A stretch of DNA of 64,000 nt from Prostheceraeus crozeri (GCA_907163375.1 CAJQUW010007533.1:258001-322000), one strand, 5' to 3'; numbered from the stretch's first letter, positions 52,170-64,000 are shown. Notes: a model not told the origin generated them from the letters alone. Numbers and translations: made by a program.

Positions 52170-53520
52170 ATGTGCAGCAGAACCCTTGCACCTGATCACT
52201 TTTTAAAGTTGTCCATAGCTATCGCAAATACGCCTAAATACCCTGAGCCCTTTGAAACTTTGAATCTAATGATAGCTTTCATATTAGAGATTGATTTGTG
52301 CCATGTTGCTCATCAAATCAAGAGGAATAGTGACAATTTGCCTGAGGATGTTCTTCGCCAAATGAGGATCATTTTCAAAGATTTCAACCTTTCAAACATT
52401 CTAAACACAAGATAGCTAAAGCCTTGTCTCGCAAAATGAAATGCCTTCGTGATTTTGAAGGAAGGAAAAACATCTGCGTTGCCAAATTCGATAAAGAAAG
52501 CGGTATTGTCATTGACACCAGAGACTCTCACCATAGCAAGATGCTTTCTTTGCTCTCTGACCCAAGGAGGTTTCGGAAATACGTTCCTGATAAAAGGGCC
52601 AAGAAAGATCCGCATATCCTTGAAGAGGATAGGCTTAATCGGAAACTCACTAAATTAAAGAAAGACTCAAAGATTGATTTCTGATTAATTAAGATTAATT
52701 ATTAATTAGATTAATTTAAGATTGATTTCTGATTCAATTTTTGAGGCTGCAAGAGCTAAAGGATCTGAACCAGCAAGACAACCCAAAAAATAGCGGTATC
52801 TGTTTTTTGGATGGAAAGATTACCAAAATTGATAATAGGCTCAAAACTTCCTGGCATCAGTAAGATACTAATACTGAAGTGTACATTCCTAATTGTGCCT
52901 ATGCGCCAAAAATCGGATTTCTTCAGATTCTGAAACTTATGAGCAGTCCTGTGAAAAGATCCTACCAATGTTCATTAACAACGGCTACAAGGAGCAGTCT
53001 ATCAATGACCTTACGGAAAAAGCTGACCAAAAGTTTCAAACTGAAGATTTATCGACTTCTGACAATATGAAAATATAAAAATTGGACTTCAACCTACTTA
53101 CGTGAAAATTGTCAAATTCTGAAAAAGAAAGTACATAACTTGAACAAAAATTTACCAAATCCTTAAATGTCAGACCAGTTTTTCACACTTCCAAGACAGC
53201 CATGTTTTTTGTGATAAAGATGCTGCTTCCTCTGATCTGAATGCTAAATGTACTTATTCGTTCACTTGTGGACGGTGCAATTACGTCTATTTCGTAGAAA
53301 CTTCTAGACAATTTATTACCCGCAATGATGAGCATTTAAAAGGCTATTCTGTTCCAACTGAAATTTCAACGCCTCCATACACTTTAGACAAGAATAATTT
53401 TAGAATAATGGCGCTTACTAACAATCACAAATTCCTCGAATCAATTTTATTCGGAAAATCAGTGAATGTAATGAATAATAGAGACCCATTCATTTGTTGC
53501 TGAATTTGCGCACATCACAG
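52170..53520 (+). pseudogene. Penelope-like element relic, broken
   Basis: The first part has CVAKFDKESGIVIDTRDSHH and KMLSLLSDPRRFRKY, the N-terminal region of Penelope-like reverse transcriptases. The later part has FTCGRCNYVYFVETSRQFIT and RNDEHLKGY, a decayed GIY-YIG endonuclease. The core of the polymerase is largely missing. It is broken, with several breaks. Confidence 0.65.
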
Positions 53521-53739
53521 CGTCTAAACGACGGTAAGAAAATTGACTTTTTTGATTTTACTTACGCTGCTTTAGATTGTTGTTGTATATTTTCATATCA
53601 CATCATTTTTAGACTGCAATCAAATCATTCTTCTCATATAGAAGCATTGCTGTTCGATATTGTGTGTATCCATTGAGAAAGGAGCTGCATACTCTGAAAC
53701 GCATCTGGAAGACATTGACTTTATCAAAATTAATTTGTT

Positions 53740-54640
53740 TTGATGCACATATGTGCACGTAGCAACCAGTCACTCGTAATCATTTGCGAAACCAAATATT
53801 TTCGAAATATGTCATCTTTCGGCACACAGCACAAACACGACGATGATCTCGTGGTTGCATATGATCTCTTGGGTGTCGGAGGAACAACGATAGGTGATCT
53901 CCGTTACGCAGACGACGTAGCGTTAATTTCAAAGACAAGGAACGGTTTGAATAGCTTCGTTGAAGACATGCAGGAGAAGCGCAGTCCACAAGGTTTAAAG
54001 ATAAGTGAAAAAAAGACCATGGTGATGACTGTAGCAGATGAAGACAATACAAGTAACTTGACGAGGATAGAGGTGAATGGTGCAAGGCTCGAAGAGGTAG
54101 AACACTTCCAGTGCCTCGGAGCACGAAGTTAAGTGTCGGCTAGCGATGGGAATGAAAGCTCTAAATGAAATGAAGAATCTGTGGCAAAGACACGATAAGC
54201 ATGCAGACAAAGCTTGAAGTACTGAAAGTTTGTGTTTTCCCAGTAGCTACGCATACCGGGGTACTGTACCAGGGGCATGGGGCAGACCTGGGTACTTCGG
54301 AGAGCAGATGAGAAGAACATGCAGCATTCGAAAACAAATGCTATCGAAAGATTTTACGTGTACCATGAGTGCAGCGGCGAACAAATGAAAGTGTCCGAGC
54401 GGAGCTAAGAGTGACGACTAACTGGCTCCTACAATACGTAAAAAGACAGAAGCTGTCCTACTTTGGACAGATATGGTGTTATCAAGGTCTCGAGAAGAGA
54501 AGCACACATTCCTGGTTGAAGGCGGAAAGGAAGACAGCGATGTCATTGGGAGAAGACCATCATCGACACGTTCCGATCAATGACAAAAGCGGGAAGAGCG
54601 GCGATGGAGAGAAGAGGATTTCGTGAAGCCGTGCGAGCAG
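53740..54640 (+). pseudogene. LINE fragment related to that at 28.6 kb
   Basis: GDLRYADDVALISKTRNGLN (catalytic YADD), LKISEKKTMVM and VEHFQCLGA are followed across frame changes by NWLLQYVKRQKLSYFGQIWC. The order matches the fragment at 28612-29352. It is an older copy, 5' truncated. Confidence 0.75.
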
Positions 54641-55169
54641 CCACGCTCTGACGAGAGTATGCTGAGACGACGACGATATAAACAATAAACACAGTATACA
54701 TAATATAGAACAGCAAAAAGGATGTTAGAAGGTGCAGGGATCGAATCTGCCCGCTTAGAGAGGTACCACCGTTCTCATACAAACCGTGACTTAGGGAGAG
54801 TTGGCACTGTGCAAGATTGCTAATCCATCCGTGCTATTGTAGCGACGTACCTTTTTGGTTGAGAGAGGCAAAAGTAAAAATGCAGCAATACTGAATCATT
54901 TTAAAAAGATAAATGATGAGCCGTTTGATCACTAACGACGTCGTCACTAAAAAGGAAAATATTGCAGAAGTGCACTTGTTTTTCAGAATTCTGTTGTTCA
55001 AATTCCAAAAATAATTTAAGCTGTTATCCTCCATTTTTTGGTTAATGCAATCTACAGCACAGTGTAGGGGTGCGTTTACACTTGCAGCTTTATTGCTGAC
55101 ACTTTTCGACCCATGATAAGACAGAAGAAAATAGACAAGCAATGGAAGCAAGGGCATGACTTCAGTAAT

Positions 55170-56885
55170 CATGCATCGTGCGTCACCAGACAGAATTCAA
55201 ACAAGAGCCATTTAATGAATGGTGTTAAAGAGAAAGTATTGATCTTATCAGTATATTATCCTCTGACTGTCAGTAAAAAGTATCAGTTAGTGTTAAGGTG
55301 CAATCTGGCGCTAACAGGAAGAGTTCCTGTTGCTATCAGACCTTGGCGACGTAGATTAGTGAACAGAGGATAGTAAATGAAGCATATATCCATGTGCATT
55401 GTCCGATTGGATCCGTGAAGGCAGTCAGCTAAAGAACAGCTTTTAACCTCGACAGTGAATGACGTTTACTTTAGCACGCATTCGTCGGTTCGTGATGGCC
55501 AGATCGATTGATGGCCACATCACAGCAAAGCAATTAAAAAGGAAATGGTTTGTCAACCATTTTGATTGATTCTTGATTCTCTAGGAAAACTCAGCAAATC
55601 GAGGGTGGCGATTCACTGGAGACATAATGCAATAATTCCATCGGATAATACTCGTAGATATAGAAATCCATAAATAAAGGCATAGAAACTGTTGTCAGAT
55701 TCGTTGTAGTATTTGTTGATTGACTTTGATGTCATTATTTAAGTTCTGTCCCCATCCCAACTTTCCCATCAATTAACATAGACCACTTTAGATGATGAAC
55801 TACATGTATTGTCGTGGGCAAAATCACATGAAATAGCATTCAAATTTGTTTAAATCAAAATCAGTTGGAAAAGCTCATAGCAAATGGTAGTAAAATGAGT
55901 CTGTTGGACATGAAATCTCGAGTATATTGAAATTGGAGTTGAGCATCCAGATTTATATTGAAATGAATAGCTTTAATAACATTGTATTCTTGTGTCTTTT
56001 TGGTGTTTGGATGGAACTCATTGTCACTAATTTTTCATTTGTGCGATAATGATCAGTGCCTTGTATACACATAATCGTAAAGCATGGCAGAATTACCGCA
56101 GTGTGTGTTTTATTAAATATTGCAGGGCTTCTAATGTCAACTGAACTCCTGTTTTGTCAGCTTCAACGCAAAAGTGATATTTAAAGCAATGATCTAAAGT
56201 ACACGTGTATTTATGTGAATATGTATATACGACAGCATAAACAGTCTATACTTGTGAAAATAATTACATTGTACCTTATTGTGCACTGTATACTAGCATG
56301 GTATCGCTTTTGGACATGAATTTTACTGTTTTATAAATATTGTTTCAAAGCCTTGCTTTTTAATGTGATTTTTAGCCGAAAATGAAGACCAATTTTTTCA
56401 ACCGTGTTAAAGCATCTTTAAATAGGTTATTTTTAAACTATAATCGAGATCCCAATACTTGATGCGTGTGATATGATGGACACGTTGAAAGGTATCTTCG
56501 TGCATTATTCAAAGTCAGAGCAGCTTAAGTAAACCAACAATAATGCTGTCCACTAGAGGCGAATACGATGGATAGTCTTATGAAATTGTGTCCTTCTGAG
56601 CTAGTAAAATACAAATATGAACATACAACTTAGAAACTCACGACTAACATGCAATCGACATGTCAGGTGCTTCACTTCATACACCAAATAAAGCTTCTAA
56701 GGTTGCCGAAATATTTTAATAGGTTGTTCATTTGAGAATTGGAGATATACAATCCTAGAAGAAAGAAGCAAACAAATCAAAGCAATGGTTTTGTTTTTTA
56801 TAAAGAGGCTTTGATGTAGTCCAAGCTCCAAGTGATGCATGCAAATAGAATTACTGTTGAAACAGATTAATAGAAAGTACCTTTC
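55170..56885. other. Intron end, no gene seen
   Basis: AT-rich intron with no recognisable coding content up to the polypyrimidine tract before 56895. Confidence 0.5.
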
Positions 56886-56894
56886 TTGTTTCAG

Positions 56895-57914
56895 GTATTC
56901 GTGCGCATTCGGAACAACGGAAGGATGAATGGACATCTTCGTTATCTCAAAGTACCAACCGCTGAGCGCATTGAAGTCACATCTCACATCTCTGGTGCCG
57001 GTGATAATCGAGATATACAATATTTCAGGATGAATAAGATCATGTCTCCCAACACAACTCAGGCTCAACTCTTTGAAACTCTTCAACATTTGGTAGACAC
57101 AGCCATTGATGACCGCTCTGTATGTCTATTAACGTATGGGGCATCTGGAACAGGAAAGACTCACTCCATCATTGGCAACAGTGAGGACGATTGTCGAGGG
57201 TTTCTCTCTCATGCCATGGTCCACATCATCAGAAGAACTAGAACACGTCAATTTGTGGAGACACAAGTGGAAGTATCATTTCTTCAAGTTCATGCAGAGA
57301 AGATCTCGTGTTTATTGTCCGGCAGACGTGTTCGACTTGCAGATAGGAAGAACATCGTCTCAGTGGAAGGCCATAAACGGGCAACTGTCAATAATGCTTT
57401 GGAATTTAATCATCTACTTGACAGTGTATCAGACAAGCGTCCACATCTCGGCTACCGGTCTCTATCTCATATCATTGTTATCATCAAGATCATCTTCACT
57501 AACACTCTTGTGAAGGAGAGGACTGAGAGATATTTTGTCGCTTGTGATCTCTGTGCTTATACACAGTCAACTGACCAAGAGTGTGGATTGATAAACGATC
57601 CCAATTTCAGACTCAACAGTAGAGCTTTGGTCAGTCTTCAACAAGTCATTGCTGCTATCAGCTCAGGTGCAGACACCATACCATATCGACAATCTGTATT
57701 AACTCATCTTTTGAAGCCTTGTTTGAATGGAGGAGCACTCTGTTCAGCTCTGCTAACGGTAGAAGACGAGACGGAGGCTGCCAATGCCAATTTACATACT
57801 TTGAAATTCGGTGCATTGACGATGAATACTGCACTTGGGAAGACAAAAAACCGAAAATCTGAAAATAAACCTCCAGAACTCAATCCTCAGTCATCTATAA
57901 ATGCCATATTTTGA
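56895..57914 (+). CDS. Kinesin-14-like host gene, motor exon
   Basis: The acceptor TTTCAG lies directly before 56895. It encodes 339 residues, a whole kinesin motor domain in one exon. Visible parts: VFVRIRN (first strand), SPNTTQAQLFETL, YGASGTGKTHSIIG (P-loop, exon residues 81-94), VSFLQVHAEKISCLLS, and IPYRQSVLTHLLKPCLNGGA with NLHTLKFG (last helices). Switch I, normally NxxSSRSH, reads GYRSLSH. Switch II, normally DLAGSE, reads DLCAYTQS. ATP binding could persist while hydrolysis and microtubule-coupled motion are doubtful. The stalk precedes the motor, as in kinesin-14. The frame is open, so this may be a divergent functional gene and not a pseudogene. Confidence 0.8.
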   Translation, partial: VFVRIRNNGRMNGHLRYLKVPTAERIEVTSHISGAGDNRDIQYFRMNKIMSPNTTQAQLFETLQHLVDTAIDDRSVCLLTYGASGTGKTHSIIGNSEDDCRGFLSHAMVHIIRRTRTRQFVETQVEVSFLQVHAEKISCLLSGRRVRLADRKNIVSVEGHKRATVNNALEFNHLLDSVSDKRPHLGYRSLSHIIVIIKIIFTNTLVKERTERYFVACDLCAYTQSTDQECGLINDPNFRLNSRALVSLQQVIAAISSGADTIPYRQSVLTHLLKPCLNGGALCSALLTVEDETEAANANLHTLKFGALTMNTALGKTKNRKSENKPPELNPQSSINAIF

Positions 57915-58090
57915 CCATTTTGAAGTATTCCCCAGCTTGATGTGTTTATGCAATCGTATACTTTGGTATGAAACTTAGATAACATCACTGCTATATAATT
58001 TGTCGAGTCGAAATACAAGACCATGTGTCATTTGTTCATTTTACAGTACGAGAATATTTTTTGCAATTACTGAAAATCTGAAAATCTGAA

Positions 58091-58420
58091 AATAAACCCT
58101 CAGTGGGTTAATTATCGTAAAGACTATTTCTGGTAAACTTCACTTACCTTCATTGATTTTGTATTTTATCTATTTACCGTGATATGAGTATGTCTATTCT
58201 TGTATTCATTTTAAAAATGATAAATGATATATTTGTACATCATTGTACTAAATATTGTGCCATTTCTGGTATTACCACATTCGTATTGTACTGATTTTGC
58301 ACTTATTTGAAACAAAAAGTCATTTTTACATTGAAATTCAAAGATTCAGTCAAATGATTGCATGTTTTCTACCATTTATGTAATTATTTGTACGTATGAT
58401 GTACACAAAGCAATAATAAA
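58091..58420 (+). promoter_or_regulatory. Candidate polyadenylation signals of the kinesin-like gene
   Basis: AATAAA occurs at 58091-58096 and 58415-58420 downstream of the stop codon at 57912. Either could end the transcript. Confidence 0.4.
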
Positions 58421-58680
58421 AAGCATGCTTTTCTAATGACCTTCATCTAATTGTTTCACTTTAATGTGACAGTTAATCAATCGAGTAGGCCAGGCACAGT
58501 TGAAGAAAGTAGTGATTTCGTCATCATCATTGCTTCATTACTCCCATAAATGCATAAATCACGAAGGTAAATCAATTCACCATGTACAACAGGCAGATGC
58601 ACAAAGTAATACCAATATATCGTATACATAAAATAATAATAAAAAAATAATAATATATACAATATGTACATGTATATGTA

Positions 58681-61156
58681 CCAGGTGAGTTAAAAGTCTT
58701 TGCCAATTCATCAACCTATTAATTATGAACCAATTAGCAACCTATTGAGGTGAAAATAAGCAAACACTTCCTATGCTCCCTTTATCCCATGGACTTCTAC
58801 AGATACACAATTTCCCTCTTTCGTGAACAAAGACTTAGGTATATGAACCTCGATAATTAGCGACACTTACTTATATAGTCACCAGTTACACTTCTGCATA
58901 TCACAATCGTCAATGTTATCAAACATGGAGTGCACAATTCCACCGAAACGCTAAAGAAATCTTGGATAAATCTCGAATCAGGGGACGGGGTGGAGTGGTC
59001 CAATTGAATGGCTTACCAGATCACCTGACTTGAGTGCTTCCGACCATTGACTGTGGTCACATCGGCTTTCAAAAGTCTACGTCGATCAGAGTTGGAAGTG
59101 GGTCAACGAAACGTGACCCATGACCCACCTGACCCACGGCATATGTGACCCACGACCCACCTGACCCACCGACTTTTCACGAAAACATGACCCACGACCC
59201 ATCTGACCCACGACCCACACGACCCATCACATCTTTGACCCACCTCACCCACCTAGCCCACATGCTGCAAGGGTGAATGATGTGAGTGCAATTTCCGTTT
59301 CTGGCATCATCCTCAGTTTCATTTTCATTCAAGATTTTCGGTCTATCTAGATAGAGGCCTCGTAGTATCAAAATTATTGTTAAGATTTGTTATGAAGATT
59401 CAAGTGTATCAGATTTCTTGTCACATGATAAATAGACATGCAACCTCATAAAAATTATCTTATAATCAAAGTTCATGTACCACAAATGCCTAAAGTTCTA
59501 ATTAAATTTAAACGACTCTGTTTCTTGTTATAATTCTTGACTATCCTTTTTATTGCTACCTATTTAACTCGTAGAGAGATTATTAGTTAAGTTGAGGGCC
59601 CTACAGACTAAATTTCAAATGTTACATTTCTTAATCAAATGAAGTTAAAAAATAAGATTGCAGTAGGCCTAAATCATTTATTCGTGCATTTATTATGTTA
59701 GATACTAAATGTGTGAAAATTATCCCACAAAATTCTTCAAACTAATATTTTGTTGCTTCTGATGGCAATCGATTCAAATTTCATTAACTTCCGCTAACTA
59801 TTAAGTAGAAAGTTGTATATTTGATGTAGGAATGACATTCATTGAAAAGCAAATGGAGTAGGCATGCGTAACGCGTAAATATTATTATAATATTATTATA
59901 ATTCAAGCTTGCAATACATATAGATGAACTGCTATATTTGAGTGGCGCTACCTGTACGAGTACGTTGTGATAACAATCACTAGTGACATCATGTAAATAT
60001 TCCTATATTAATTGATACCAAATCAAATATCAAAACGAAACTTTTTATTCATGCGAAGTGTCAGGAAATATCTCCTCACAGAGCTCTGCCGTAATAAGTC
60101 TGCGTGAAAGGAATAAGTCTATATCAATGACCGTCGTATGCATTATCATATTTCAGATTACCATGTATCGAATGAGCAATGAGATGCATGGAACATGTAT
60201 GATGCGAGAGTAGATTGAACGGCTAAATGCTTTAGATGTGAAGCATGTACATTATGAAAGATATTTTGATTAATTACATATTTCGAAAATATTTAGGCTC
60301 TGATCAATCTTTACCGGAGATTTACCATTTCAATCTCTACCAGAGGATATTTTCTACGAAAGACCAACAAAATCAAACAAAACAAACAAAACGAAGGTCA
60401 GTTGGCATTGCAAGAAAATTTTCAAGATGAATAAAACCTCTGAATACCTGACTTCTTCAGTGTATCTCTGAAATCAAGGTCACACACCATAGGGTATCGT
60501 CAGACATCGCGGCAGATAATCGAGCATACACAATTGTACTCAAACAACTTCTCTCCACCAACCAACATCTCTCAGTAGACAGCAGCAATTGTTTTCGAGC
60601 CTTTCATTTGTATGAATTCCGCCCCCTATCGAAACTGTATCAGGCACGTGAAATTCAATAGTGTTGCATATTTTGACTGTGTGCATCCATCATCCCTTTC
60701 AGTGACACTGACTCAATGCGAATAAATGGAGTTTACTGTATATGAGATTGTCAAATCTATCATGGGTCAAACTGGTTGGAAGTGGGTCAACGAAGTCTGA
60801 CCTACGACCCACCTGACCCACTAACTTTTTGGAAAAGCATGACCCACGACCCACCTGACCCATGACCCACGACCCACTTCCAACTCTGACGTCGATGGAG
60901 CAAGCTTCCAATGATTCGACGAACTAAAAGGAAAAAATGTAACGACATTTAAAATATCACATTGAACATGGTTAGAAGAGTCCTTCTCGCTCTCATAAAA
61001 ACGCGTCCGTTTTGCTTGGACGATGATGGAGGATTTATGGAATTCTGATTTTTTTCAATGATCAGATACAATCCTACTTGCAAAGGAATATGATACATGT
61101 CTCTTCACTGAATTGAGATGTTCTTTTCAGTTGGCAAAGACTTTTGACTCATCCGG
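58681..61156. mobile_element. Mariner-like remnant with TIRs, split by a hAT-like element
   Basis: The left end is CCAGGTGAGTTAAAAGTCTT and the reverse complement of the right end is CCGGATGAGTCAAAAGTCTT, with TA on each side (58679-58680, 61157-61158). Near 59.0 kb the plus strand reads PIEWLTRSPDLSASDH and a decayed LWSHRL, the PxRSPDLTPxDxxLWG block of mariner transposases. Without the inserted element it is only about 0.67 kb, so most of the transposase is gone. Confidence 0.8.
59087..60888. mobile_element. hAT-like element nested in the mariner remnant
   Basis: The ends are CAGAGTTGGAAGTGGGTC and its reverse complement; ACGTCGAT flanks both sides (59079-59086, 60889-60896), an exact 8-bp duplication. 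Both subterminal regions are packed with GACCCAC/GACCCACCTG words, likely transposase-binding arrays. No transposase was seen in the 1.8 kb. Confidence 0.9.
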
Positions 61157-61286
61157 TACAATGTACATGCAGATGTAATGTATAGTGCCTTTGTATGCGC
61201 ATATTCGTAAAAGGCATTCAATATTGCTGAACTCATAGACTTGTTTTTGCCTTAACCGGTCTCGCTGCATTTCATAGAGATCTATG

Positions 61287-61850
61287 GCAGAGTGATAATA
61301 ATAATAAGAAGAATAATAACTTCTTTATTGTCCCACAAAGGCGGTGAGCACATTACAGAAGTGACAAAGGCAATCAAAATAAGACACTTACATAAAGGAG
61401 TAGAATGAGATAGTTACAGTATTTTATAAAAGAATCACGTAAACGAACGCTTTTTCTTTTCATTAACATGGACGCTTCAGTTCACAATGATTTCTGGTTC
61501 TTTCACTGACTCGTTCATTGAAAAATGATGGGATGTGATGTGGACAACAAAACATTTTTGAACATTCGTTGACACATTAAATCACATGCTGAGAAAAGAG
61601 ATGTTTCATGAAGGTTTTCACCAATGATTTTGTATATCCTTCTCTCGACACTCAACAACTTCCTGCGAAGATAGTCAGGTGCATTACAAAATGTGCTGTA
61701 ACCATACAACAGGATAGGTCGCATAAATAAGCAGCATGCTTTGAACATCAGGGAGGCGCGGGACATTCAGATCTTTTAAGTTGCAATATAAGATAAACTC
61801 TCTTTGACGCCTTTTTAACAATATATTAGTAGTAAGCAAGTGACAAACAC
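61287..61850 (-). pseudogene. LINE 3' end, same family as the left window edge
   Basis: Read leftward: FMRPILLYGYSTFCNAPDYL, KLLSVERRIYKIIGENLHET and CDLMCQRMFKNVLLS align with VRSIILYAYPCVCNMSQYVF and LLSIERRIFRIIG of the first element. It ends in ACAATAAAGAAG followed by ATT/CTT repeats. It is 5' truncated near the C-rich repeat. Confidence 0.85.
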
Positions 61851-61860
61851 TCGACCGGCG

Positions 61861-61995
61861 CGCCCCCTCCCCCTCCCCCTCCCCCCCTCTGGAACGACAG
61901 AGGTTGTGGTCTGTCGTGGTGTGCCGGCCAGGTTGGTTCACGTTCACAACATGTTCGCTGACTCCCCCCCCTCCCCCTCCCCCTCCCCCCCCCTC
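61861..61995. repeat. (CCCCCT)n simple repeats, two tracts
   Basis: Tracts at about 61861-61889 and 61965-61995 are separated by a unique GGTTGGTTCACGTTCACAAC region. They border the satellite. Confidence 0.9.
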
Positions 61996-62036
61996 GAAAA
62001 CGACAGAGTGTGAGACTCGGATGTGTTGGTCTCGTA

Positions 62037-62130
62037 TGGGTTGACGTGGCCGACCGCCTAGGTTGACGCGGGCGACCGTCTAGGTTGACGTGGGCGACCG
62101 TCTAGGTTGACGTGGGCGACCGTCTAGGTT
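62037..62130. repeat. 22-base tandem repeat, four-plus units
   Basis: The unit is GGTTGACGTGGGCGACCGTC plus TA, with a few substitutions, ending in a partial fifth copy. Confidence 0.95.
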
Positions 62131-62144
62131 GGCGTGGTGGAATG

Positions 62145-64000
62145 GTGAAACGGACTTTAGATTCGTGATCAGCGTGAAATTCTGCATCGGTAGGGTGAGT
62201 TTCAAGGCAATCGGCGAGAAAAAATTTTTCTTCAAAATTTTAACAGAGTTAGAATTTGGGACGTTTTGGTGTGTAGCGCCCAAACGAAGCATCGGATGAG
62301 AAAACGGATTTCAGATTCGGATTCAGCGTGAAATTCTGCATCGGTATGGTGAGTTTCAAGTCAATCGGAGAGAAAAATTTTCGCTGACGTCCCCCCCCCC
62401 TCTGGACAGCTCGCTTCGATTTTGGCTTCCAGTGGACGGATTTTGTCGTGCCATAGCTCGTTTGAAAGCTAAGAGTGAGAAAAATTCACTGAAAGAATCG
62501 GCTTGTTCCTATCTGTCTTCGTTTAGATGTGAGACGCCATTTAAGATTTTGGGACATTGGCGAAAAACGACAGAGTTAGAATTTGGGACGTTTTGGGCTC
62601 TAGCTTCAAAACGAAGCATCGGATTGGAAAACGGATTTCAGATTTGGAATCAGCGTGAAATTCTCTATCTGTATGGTGAGTTTCAAGTCAATCGGAGAGA
62701 AAAAATTTTCAACATTTTTCGAAAAAACGACAGAGTTAGAATTTTTTGCGATGGCTGCCTACTGTAGAGCCAAAACGAAGCATCGGATGGGAAAACGGAG
62801 GCCAGATTCGGATTCAGCGTCAAAGTCTACATGGAAATGGTGTATTTCCAGCTCAATCGGAGAGAAAAAATTTTCGCTGACTCCCCCCCCTCTGGACAGC
62901 TCGCTTCCATTTTGGCTTCCAGTGGACGGATTTTATCGTGCCATAGCTCGTTTGAAAGCTAAGAGTGAGACAAATTCACTGAAAGAATCGGCTTGTTCCT
63001 ATCTGTCTTCATTCAAAAGTTAGAGCGGTTACAAGATTTTAGGACGGAGCTCGCTCACCTGAAAAAATCCTAAGTGTCAGAGTGACTTTGTATGGGTAAA
63101 ATTTTGAAAATTTTCCAAAGTGTGGAATTTCGATCTGGGACCGCCACCAAAACATTTTTCATCAAATTTTGAAATTTCAATGACGTCCCCCCCCTCTGGA
63201 CAGCTTGCTTCGATTTTGGCTTCCAGTGGACGGATTTTGTCGTGCGATAGCTCGTTTGAAAGCTAAGAGTGAGACAAATTCACTGAAAGAATCGGCTTGT
63301 TCCTATCTGTCTTCGTTTAGATGTGAGACGCCATTTAAGATTTTGGGACATTGGCGAAAAACGACAGAGTTAGAATTTGGGACGTTTTGGGCTGTAGCTT
63401 CAAAACGAAGCATCGGATTGGAAAACGGATTTCAGATTTGGAATCAGCGTGAAATTCTCTATCTGTATGGTGAGTTTCAAGTCAATCGGCGAGAAAAAGT
63501 TTCGCTGACCTCCCCCCCTCTGGACAGCTTGCTTCGATTTTGGCTTCCAGTGAACGGATTTAGTCGTGCCATAGCTCGTTTGAAAGCTAAGAGTGAGACA
63601 AATTCACTGAAAGAATCGGCTTGTTCCTATCTGTCTTCGTTTAGATGTGAGACGCCATTTAAGATTTTGGGACATTGGCGAAAAACGACAGAGTTAGAAT
63701 TTGGGACGTTTTGGGCTGTAGCTTCAAAACGAAGCATCGGATGGGAAAACGGATTTCAGATTTGGAATCAGCGTCGAATTCTTTATCTGTATGGTGAGTT
63801 TCATGTCAATCGGAGAGTTTCAAGTCAATCGGAGAGAAAAATTTTCAACATTTTTCGGAAAAACGACAGTTAGAATTTTTGCGATGGCTGCCTACTGTAG
63901 AGCCAAAACGAAGCATCGGATGGGAAAACGGAGGCCAGATTCGGATTCAGCGTCAAATTCTACATGGAAATGGTGTATTTCTAGCTCAATCGGAGCACTA
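62145..64000. repeat. Satellite array with complex units, runs off the window
   Basis: Large units begin at a poly-C word plus TCTGGACAGCT near 62390, 62880, 63185 and 63510 and are about 300-500 bases. Inside, a smaller ~115-150-base module (GACAGAGTTAGAATT, CGAAGCATCGGAT, GAAACGGATTTCAGATT-like, GGTGAGTTTCAAGTCAATCG) repeats at least seven times. Long open frames across it (for example 63205-63873) arise because units keep the frame and match no protein I know. Confidence 0.9.

Larger units (their letters stand above)
32568..56894 (+). other. 24.3-kb intron of the kinesin-like gene
   Basis: The donor is GTGAGT and the acceptor CTTTCTTGTTTCAG. Both flanking exons are in phase 0. The intron carries most of the transposons of the right half of the window, including the recombinase cluster. 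Confidence 0.65.

Noticed and set aside
54727-54775. tRNA gene on the minus strand (GATTCGATCCCTGC resembles a T arm)
   Set aside because: No acceptor stem, D arm or anticodon arm could be built around it; at best it is an old tRNA-derived fragment.
59177-59371. Minus-strand frame with WVRWVKDVMGRVGRGSD text
   Set aside because: It translates the GACCCAC subterminal repeats of the hAT-like element.
62432-63873. Protein-coding genes in the right-end array
   Set aside because: The frames simply follow tandem satellite units and no known domain is visible.

Overview
This window comes from an AT-rich eukaryotic genome, most likely a marine invertebrate animal. The evidence is a spliced kinesin-type host gene, animal-type transposons of almost every class (LINE, Penelope-like, hAT, Tc1/mariner, P/THAP, Crypton, Polinton), minisatellites and a satellite array. 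I cannot name the phylum from sequence alone. Most of the window is mobile DNA. Only one host gene can be supported.

Layout. 1-1.44 kb: 3' part of a LINE. 2.76-4.00 kb: hAT-like non-autonomous element with an 8-bp target duplication. 4.475-24.263 kb: one complete-looking Polinton/Maverick with terminal inverted repeats (TIRs) of about 0.71 kb, AG...CT ends and a 6-bp target duplication. It sits inside an older interspersed repeat, carries the full Polinton gene set and has about five broken genes. 24.3-31.6 kb: repeat copies, a hAT MITE, a hAT transposase relic and a LINE fragment. 31.6-57.9 kb: a two-exon kinesin-14-like host gene whose 24.3-kb intron holds a mariner relic, a Tc1 element inside a fold-back repeat, three tyrosine-recombinase genes bracketed by long palindromes, an unusual reverse-transcriptase element, a THAP/P-type relic, LINE fragments and a Penelope-like relic. 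58.7-61.2 kb: a mariner remnant split by a hAT-like element. 61.3-64 kb: a LINE tail on the minus strand, C-rich simple repeats, a 22-bp tandem array and a satellite that runs off the right edge.

How the Polinton parts fit together. Protein-primed DNA polymerase B and a retrovirus-type integrase handle replication and insertion. Double and single jelly-roll capsid proteins, an A32/FtsK-type packaging ATPase and an adenovirus-type protease form the virion module. Coiled-coil, glycine-rich and zinc-finger proteins fill the remaining slots. Less usual parts are a second, membrane-anchored P-loop ATPase, a phospholipase A2-like domain fused to the integrase, a fibre-like motif, and a family of tiny paired hairpins scattered at gene ends and inside the polymerase gene.

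The best candidate for something undescribed is 39.6-46.75 kb. Two divergent DUF3504-type tyrosine recombinases lie between inverted copies of a 19-bp motif, with long palindromes between and beside them. A third recombinase follows, with its own palindrome at each side and repeated short motifs that could be recombination sites. Comparison with other copies in the genome would test this.
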